This document shows positions 59,094 through 64,000 of a stretch of 64,000 nt of DNA, in pieces. Every line of letters starts with the position of its first letter. Positions within the stretch are counted from its first letter, which is position 1. A program made the translations under genes and the position numbers. The stretch lies in NCBI GenBank assembly GCA_947683425.1, contig CANTUQ010000020.1, forward strand, positions 5,087,001-5,151,000, given 5' to 3'. Under the pieces are notes generated by a model. That model worked only from the letters and a program-made list of their open reading frames with translations, was not told the DNA's origin and ran no database searches. This DNA is from Excoecaria cochinchinensis. Lineage: Eukaryota; Streptophyta; Magnoliopsida; Malpighiales; Euphorbiaceae.

Positions 59094-60782
59094 GACTTTG
59101 CTCATCCTCGAGTAAATGAATTATCCAAATTCCTGAAATTTCAAACTCTAACTCAGAATATGAAAACTTAACAACAGTCATAGCACCAAGCAGAAGGGTC
59201 TTAGCTACAAAATTCTCAATTCAGTTTATATCAAATAATTTCACTTGTGTGTGTGCTAGGCTCAAAACAAATTTTCTCTTTTCAAAACAAAACAACCAAT
59301 GCATTCCAGTAATTGAGCAAAGAAATTAAATATGCAAATGAATTCGCATATAGGTTTCGCGCTTAAAACTCAGGATAATCATACGCCTCTCCTTTAGCAC
59401 CGGAACCACAAGGGTCATCTCCACTTAAACAACTCAAACCAAGAATAGAATCAAAAGGACTTATTCCAGGGTTGTAATGTTAGGTTAAGGTATTGGCTAT
59501 CAAGAAAAGTTAAAGAATTCAAACAAAGAATTTGCCACTTTACCTAAGATTCAACTAACCAAACTGAACAAAATTGTCCAGATCCTACCTTCAATTCACC
59601 CATAATTTCCAATGTTGTCTACTTCTCCATACATAATATGCATTGAACTCAACAACAACAAAATGATGAATTTCCCTTTTAATTCACTTTTAAACCCAAT
59701 TCCGTAATTATGAGTATATCTTTCTCTACTCAAAGGTACCCCACACTTGAATTTTTCTATATTCAATACATCAAAATTGACCAATAGAAACCACAGAACT
59801 CATCAAACTTTCATAATCATTTTTTTTTCTTTTTTTTCTTTTTTTCTTTATTTTTCTTTCTCTTCTTTTTTTTTTTTTTTTTTTTTTTCTGGGGTACCCA
59901 AAGTCTAGAATTTCTTATACCCATCTAATGAGGGAAAGTTTAACACCATACTAAATAATGCCCACAAACTTCAACAATTCTTCTCACACTTCCACTATTT
60001 CAGCAATAGATACTCTTATTCAACTTTCAATGATATTCCAACCCAATCCTAGAGTGGCCAATTCTTAGAAACGGGTAGGCGAAGGCATTTAGGCTAAATG
60101 GTAAAATAATAGTGTAACAAGAAAATTTCGTAGTACGCTTTTAGCATACTAAATCAGCTCAACGGGGCTAGCAATGGAAATAACATAAACAGGTAGGTCT
60201 AAAGCTGTTTAAATGTGGTTATCAAAGAAATAAATTGCCTTAATCATGTCCTAAACTTGTTTAAGTTGTTATCATGTTTCGAAGGGTGATGAGGAAGGTT
60301 CTAATTATCCTACCATTCCTTCACTCAAAAACTCTTACGCACCGGATTTTTTTTTTTTTTTCAATTTTTACAAACAAGCCTATAGTGCATAAAAGATTGG
60401 AAATCACAAGATATATGACCGATTGAGATTCAATTTGCTTCTAAAACTTCCAACTACTCGTTTGCCAAGATCAGTTTTTAAGATATACTATTCTCCAATT
60501 AAAGTTCAAAACATTCACAACAGGAATAACTGAGGTTAAGCTAAGCTAAGATAAGGATATTTAGGCAACCGTAATAAAGTGCAAATAAACTAAAACAGAA
60601 CTAACCATGCATCATACATCAATGGAATGGCTGTTAATTACATGTATAATGCAACATTAATGTCTCCTACCCCCCACATAAAAAAACTTGCTGTCCCCAG
60701 CAAGTAATAATATTACAGATCAAAAAGAAAAATAAAAATAAAATAAACAAAAGTCAAAACAAAAGATAAGTGTTCTCCCTGA
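59094..60782 (-). other. 3' UTR of Athila D
   Basis: No gene. Contains a long poly-T/C run (59820-59890), another T run near 60349-60361 and a GGACAGCAAG/CTTGCTGTCC inverted repeat near 60687. Confidence 0.6.
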
Positions 60783-61939
60783 TCATAGATCGGATGATGG
60801 TGGCGGTGGGGGGAAATGTGCATCAAATCTGGACGTCAAAGACGCCAGGCCATAGAGCACTTGCTCCATCTGAGATCGGAGCTCAGTCTGGGTGGCGGAA
60901 ATACTATCCATCCGCTCCATAAGCGCGTCATAATGTGCTGAAGATAACGGCTGGGGCTCGGGGGCTGGGGGATCGTGTGCCTCTGGATCATCCTCCTGCT
61001 CATGAGGTAAACCGCCCAAACCTCGCTCAACTCCATGTAAATACTCCTCCCTAGTGGACAACCGAAAACCATCGGCCATTGTCACATCCTTCACGAGTAC
61101 CTTCATATTGATAAGCATTTTTTGATCGATGGTGGCAACGGAAGGCAATGATTTGTATTTTTTCAATGGATGGCAGACACGCTTGGCAATGGCGGTTACA
61201 AATCCTCCTAGTGCAATTTTTGTGACTTTCTTCGACTTCCATTGCATCTCCTCCAGTTTGTGCCAGAAATGTGTGGCTCCATTTATTCGGACACCCTGGA
61301 TCATGCACGCAAGAAACAGGGCTTCCGGCAAGTTCACTTGGCCCGCTGAATCGGCATGGCTGAGCAGAGATAAAGAAAAAAATCTGTGGAGGATCCGCAA
61401 AATGTGACTGTTCAGATGATGGGCCTTCATTTTTCCTGAGACATACTGCGTGGCAGTCACAGTATCTCGAATGATTGCCCACGCGCCATCTTTTGTGTAA
61501 TCCTCATACCAATCCGGAACCAAATGTGGAAATCCAAGATATTCTGAAAATTCATGGAAGGTTAGGTTATACTCAATCGAGTCCAAGAAAAATAAAACAG
61601 AACCTGGATCCGTGATGAGATTGCGGCCTGGTCTACACGTGACAGTGGACACAAAATCCCTCGTCAAGGTGGGGTAGACTTTCTCGTTGAGCATAAACAC
61701 CCGCTCCCAGCCAATGTTGCCTATAAGTTACTGGACTTCATTCTTGATGCCAATTTTTTCCAACAGTCCAAAATCCAAATAACTCGTTGGGATGAACGAG
61801 CATTTGGTGAACCGAGCATATGGAACCTTTTTAGCAGCTGGGACCCATGCTGGCACCTTTGAAATGTCTACTGAATCCGCGCTGGGGGGTTGGCTGCCAG
61901 AGCTAGAAGCAAGAGCGGAGCTTTTCCGTTTTGGAGCCA
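60783..61939 (-). pseudogene. Athila D ORF1 (envelope position)
   Basis: The frame starts APKRKSSALASSSG just after a splice acceptor (TTTTATGCAG, 61940). Core motifs: FIPTSYLDFG, WERVFMLNEKVYPTLTRDFV, LTFHEFSEYLGFP, ILHRFFSLSLLS and GVRINGATHFWHKL; the tail is Pro-rich (HFPPPPPSSD). This is the Athila ORF1 type, diverged from the C copy. One TAA at 61728-61730, where Gln fits. No transmembrane helix is evident. The ATG appears to be formed by splicing (exon 1 ends in A, exon 2 begins TG). Confidence 0.78.
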
Positions 61940-62648
61940 CTGCATAAAAGAAAACAACCAATTTCAATAACAAAGTAAGTTGAAACAACAATGGCTACTA
62001 CTTTACTCAGCATTTAACAATCCATTTTACCCAACTTATGCATCCCCCAACTGAGCCTTCATCCCCCAACTGAGTTTGATTTGTCAAATTGATATCAACT
62101 CATGAGTAGGTTTAGAATGTGCAATGACAACTTTAAAACACAGTTATACATAAAGGTATATAGAATTAGGCATGTCAACATGTTAAAATTTGCAGAAGTT
62201 GGGGAATAAACTCTATGGGACATTTTATCAAACACTTGGTGAGCATGTATTTAAACGTACTAGAATTGAAAACTAATGGCACTAACAATCCCCCAAATTG
62301 GCAATAAACAACCATAAAGTGCACAACCAACAGGTTAAGATCAGTAAAAGTCCAAGTCGATTCCAAATTTGATGAAAACCATTAACCCAACGTTAAATGC
62401 AAATAAAGCCCTAAACGTCCTACTTCCCATATAATCACGTTCAGGAGTAAGGATCAACATTAAGAAGGGAAGTAAGAAAGAAAAAGGGTTCACACCAAGA
62501 TTTCATCACAATAATTGAGAACATCATGGAATTTTCGAACAAAACTACCAAGAACAACATAGCAATAGGGAACGAGGAAGAACAGGGGATGAGAGGAGGA
62601 GACAAACAAAATTTAAAATTAAAATAGAAGGAAGAGAAATGTACTTAC
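61940..62648 (-). other. Leader intron of Athila D ORF1
   Basis: Donor ACAA|GTAAGTAC at 62648, acceptor TTTTATGCAG at 61940 (709 bp). A/T-rich. The leader exon is about 62649-62755. Confidence 0.6.
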
Positions 62649-62780
62649 TTGTGGTAGATAATTCGGGATGATGGTCTAAAAGAGAGAAAAGAGTCACACG
62701 GAATGCAGAGAAAAGTAAATCGTGCTCGTGAGAGTGAAAGAGGTGTGAGAAAGTGAGAAAGAACAAATAGAAAACTTGGG

Positions 62781-62791
62781 TTTTTTTTAAA
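62781..62791 (-). promoter_or_regulatory. Weak TATA-like box of the ORF1 promoter
   Basis: TTTAAAAAAAA followed by CCCAAGTTTTCTATTTG; the LTR promoter reads CTATAAAAACGAACTTTTCTATTTG-like, so this looks like a decayed copy of it. Confidence 0.5.
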
Positions 62792-62805
62792 ACTTCCTTT
62801 CGTTG

Positions 62806-63203
62806 GTCACGGTCACAATGAATTTCATTGTGACCGTGACACATAAAAAAATTTGCATTCCAAAATTGAACCGCCATGGGGTCACGGTGACAATGAAATC
62901 CATTGTCACCGTGACATTACCAAATTGGAAAACAGAATCGAATGTGCAATATGTCACGGTCACAATGGACTTCATTGTGACCGTGACATAACCCAGTTTG
63001 AAAACAGAATGTCACTCACTCTACCTCACGGTGACAATGAAATTCATTGTCACCGTGACATGTGCACTCCTCAAAACAGAATGTAACTTACCTGATGGTC
63101 ACGGTCACAATGAGTTTCATTGTGACCGTGACATGTGCATCAACCAGAATCCAGAATGCATCCTCCTTTGATGACGGTCACAATGAATTTCATTGTGACC
63201 GTG
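62806..63203 (-). repeat. Internal array of six palindromes, 72-73-bp period
   Basis: Starts at about 62806, 62881, 62953, 63025, 63098 and 63171. Same motif and period as the LTR D array, with arm changes matched in all six units. Lies between integrase and ORF1. Confidence 0.93.
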
Positions 63204-63422
63204 TCCACCTGCACACTTGCACACATTCATCAATTTCTCCGAATCTCTTGATACAAATGTTTTGAATCTTTTCCAACAAAACATAATTTCTCTTCTAAAC
63301 CTAAAATTTACAAAATGAAACAAGATTAACTGCCTAGACAAAATACCATTAAATGATACAGATAAATGAAGATAAAAAGTAGTTCTGCATTTCACAAGTC
63401 CGCAGCTGGACTTTTAAAACCG

Positions 63423-64000
63423 TCAAGGATCTATAAGAGTGACGATCGTGGAAGCATTATCAAACGAAGATGTAAAATAAGGCTTCACACGATGTCCATT
63501 TACCTTGAATTCTGTCTCACCCTTCGGGTGTTTCAGCGTGACCACTCCAAACTTGTTCACAGCAACTACTTGATATGGTCCCTTCCACCTCGACTTCAAC
63601 TTACCAGGGAATAATCGCAGCCTACTGTCATAAAGACGTACATGCATCCCAGGCACAACTTCCTTCCGAACTAACTTCCGATCATGCCGCTTCTTGGTGA
63701 TGTCCTTGTATTTGGTGGCATGATCATAAGCCCAGAATCGGTGCTCCTCAAGTTCATTCAGCTGCAAAGACCTGCACTTTCCTGCATTCTCAAGGTCAAA
63801 ATTTAGAAATTTCGTAGCCCAATAGGCTTTATGTTCTAATTCCACCGGAAGATGACAGGACTTCCCATAAACCAGCCTAAAGGGGGACATCCCTATTGGC
63901 GTCTTGAAAGCAGTCCTATAGGCCCATAAAGCTTCGTCTAACCTAAGGTACCAATCTTTCCTAGAGGAATTTACCGTTTTTTCTAAAATGGCCTTTAATT
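63423..64000 (-). CDS. Athila D integrase, C-terminal part
   Basis: Open to the window edge with no stop. Motifs DWYLRLDEALWAYR, GKSCHLPVELEHKAYWA, the SRWKGPYQVV domain and a final TLIDP before the stop at 63423. Close to the Athila C integrase at 10684-11865. Catalytic residues lie outside the window. Confidence 0.9.
   Translation of the reverse strand, partial: LKAILEKTVNSSRKDWYLRLDEALWAYRTAFKTPIGMSPFRLVYGKSCHLPVELEHKAYWATKFLNFDLENAGKCRSLQLNELEEHRFWAYDHATKYKDITKKRHDRKLVRKEVVPGMHVRLYDSRLRLFPGKLKSRWKGPYQVVAVNKFGVVTLKHPKGETEFKVNGHRVKPYFTSSFDNASTIVTLIDP

Larger units (their letters stand above)
57287..64000 (-). mobile_element. Element D: Athila-type element, right side outside the window
   Basis: On the minus strand: integrase (64000-63423), palindrome array (63203-62806), spliced ORF1 (62755-60783), 3' UTR, polypurine tract and 3' LTR (59077-57287). 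Inserted in LTR H. gag and the rest of pol lie beyond 64000. Confidence 0.9.

Overview
The window looks like a plant nuclear genome, almost entirely nested transposable elements. Evidence: long LTRs flanking Ty3/gypsy gag-pol genes of three plant-specific lineages (Tekay/Del chromovirus, Athila, Tat with an archaeal-type RNase H), plant-type primer binding sites (tRNA-iMet and Athila types), a CACTA DNA transposon, and intron-bearing fragments of an ABC1K kinase gene. I see no intact host gene, rRNA or tRNA gene. The species cannot be told from the sequence.

Layout. 1-8921: a minus-strand Tekay/Del chromovirus (element A) with one full LTR (6540-8921) and one chimeric LTR (1-1850), whose distal U3 is A-type and whose promoter, R and U5 are Tat-type. 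A sits inside a minus-strand Athila (element C, 8922-21690), which is also split at its protease by a 4.1 kb solo LTR (J, 14059-18163, duplication TAATC). Athila C sits inside the RT of a plus-strand Tat element (B, 21691-38111), which carries pol, an antisense spliced ORF, a bidirectional internal promoter, a long sense ORF, a tandemly duplicated 3' region and a 3' LTR broken by a CACTA element (33613-37981, duplication AAA). 38112-39822 is unassigned and holds a 46-bp tandem array. 39823-51690 is a minus-strand LTR (G2) followed by a second, decayed Tat element (E', with LTR G and a solo LTR F, duplication AAAAT, in its leader intron). 51691-55631 is the 5' end of a plus-strand Tat element (K: LTR, PBS, gag), broken by a plus-strand chromovirus-type LTR (H, 55632-57286), which is broken in turn by a minus-strand Athila (D, 57287 to beyond 64000).

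How the parts work together. gag, protease, RT, RNase H and integrase make up ordinary retrotransposon polyproteins, mostly broken here by in-frame stops, predominantly TAG. The unusual layer is regulatory. Most LTR families carry an array of short, nearly perfect palindromes next to or upstream of a recognisable or candidate TATA box. The palindrome sequence differs between families, the position is similar, and the spacing is often close to whole helical turns (62, 72-73 bp). Tat and Athila elements carry a second array of the same motif inside the element, at the promoter of the accessory ORF, often followed by a leader intron ending at the ORF start. In Athila C the motif also lies inside the gag coding sequence. 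Homologous LTRs (J and H) carry different palindromes at the same place, and the chimeric LTR is joined at the array. I propose a modular dyad-array promoter system shared across lineages; this is the main candidate for something undescribed. All comparisons were made by eye, and no alignment or database search was run.
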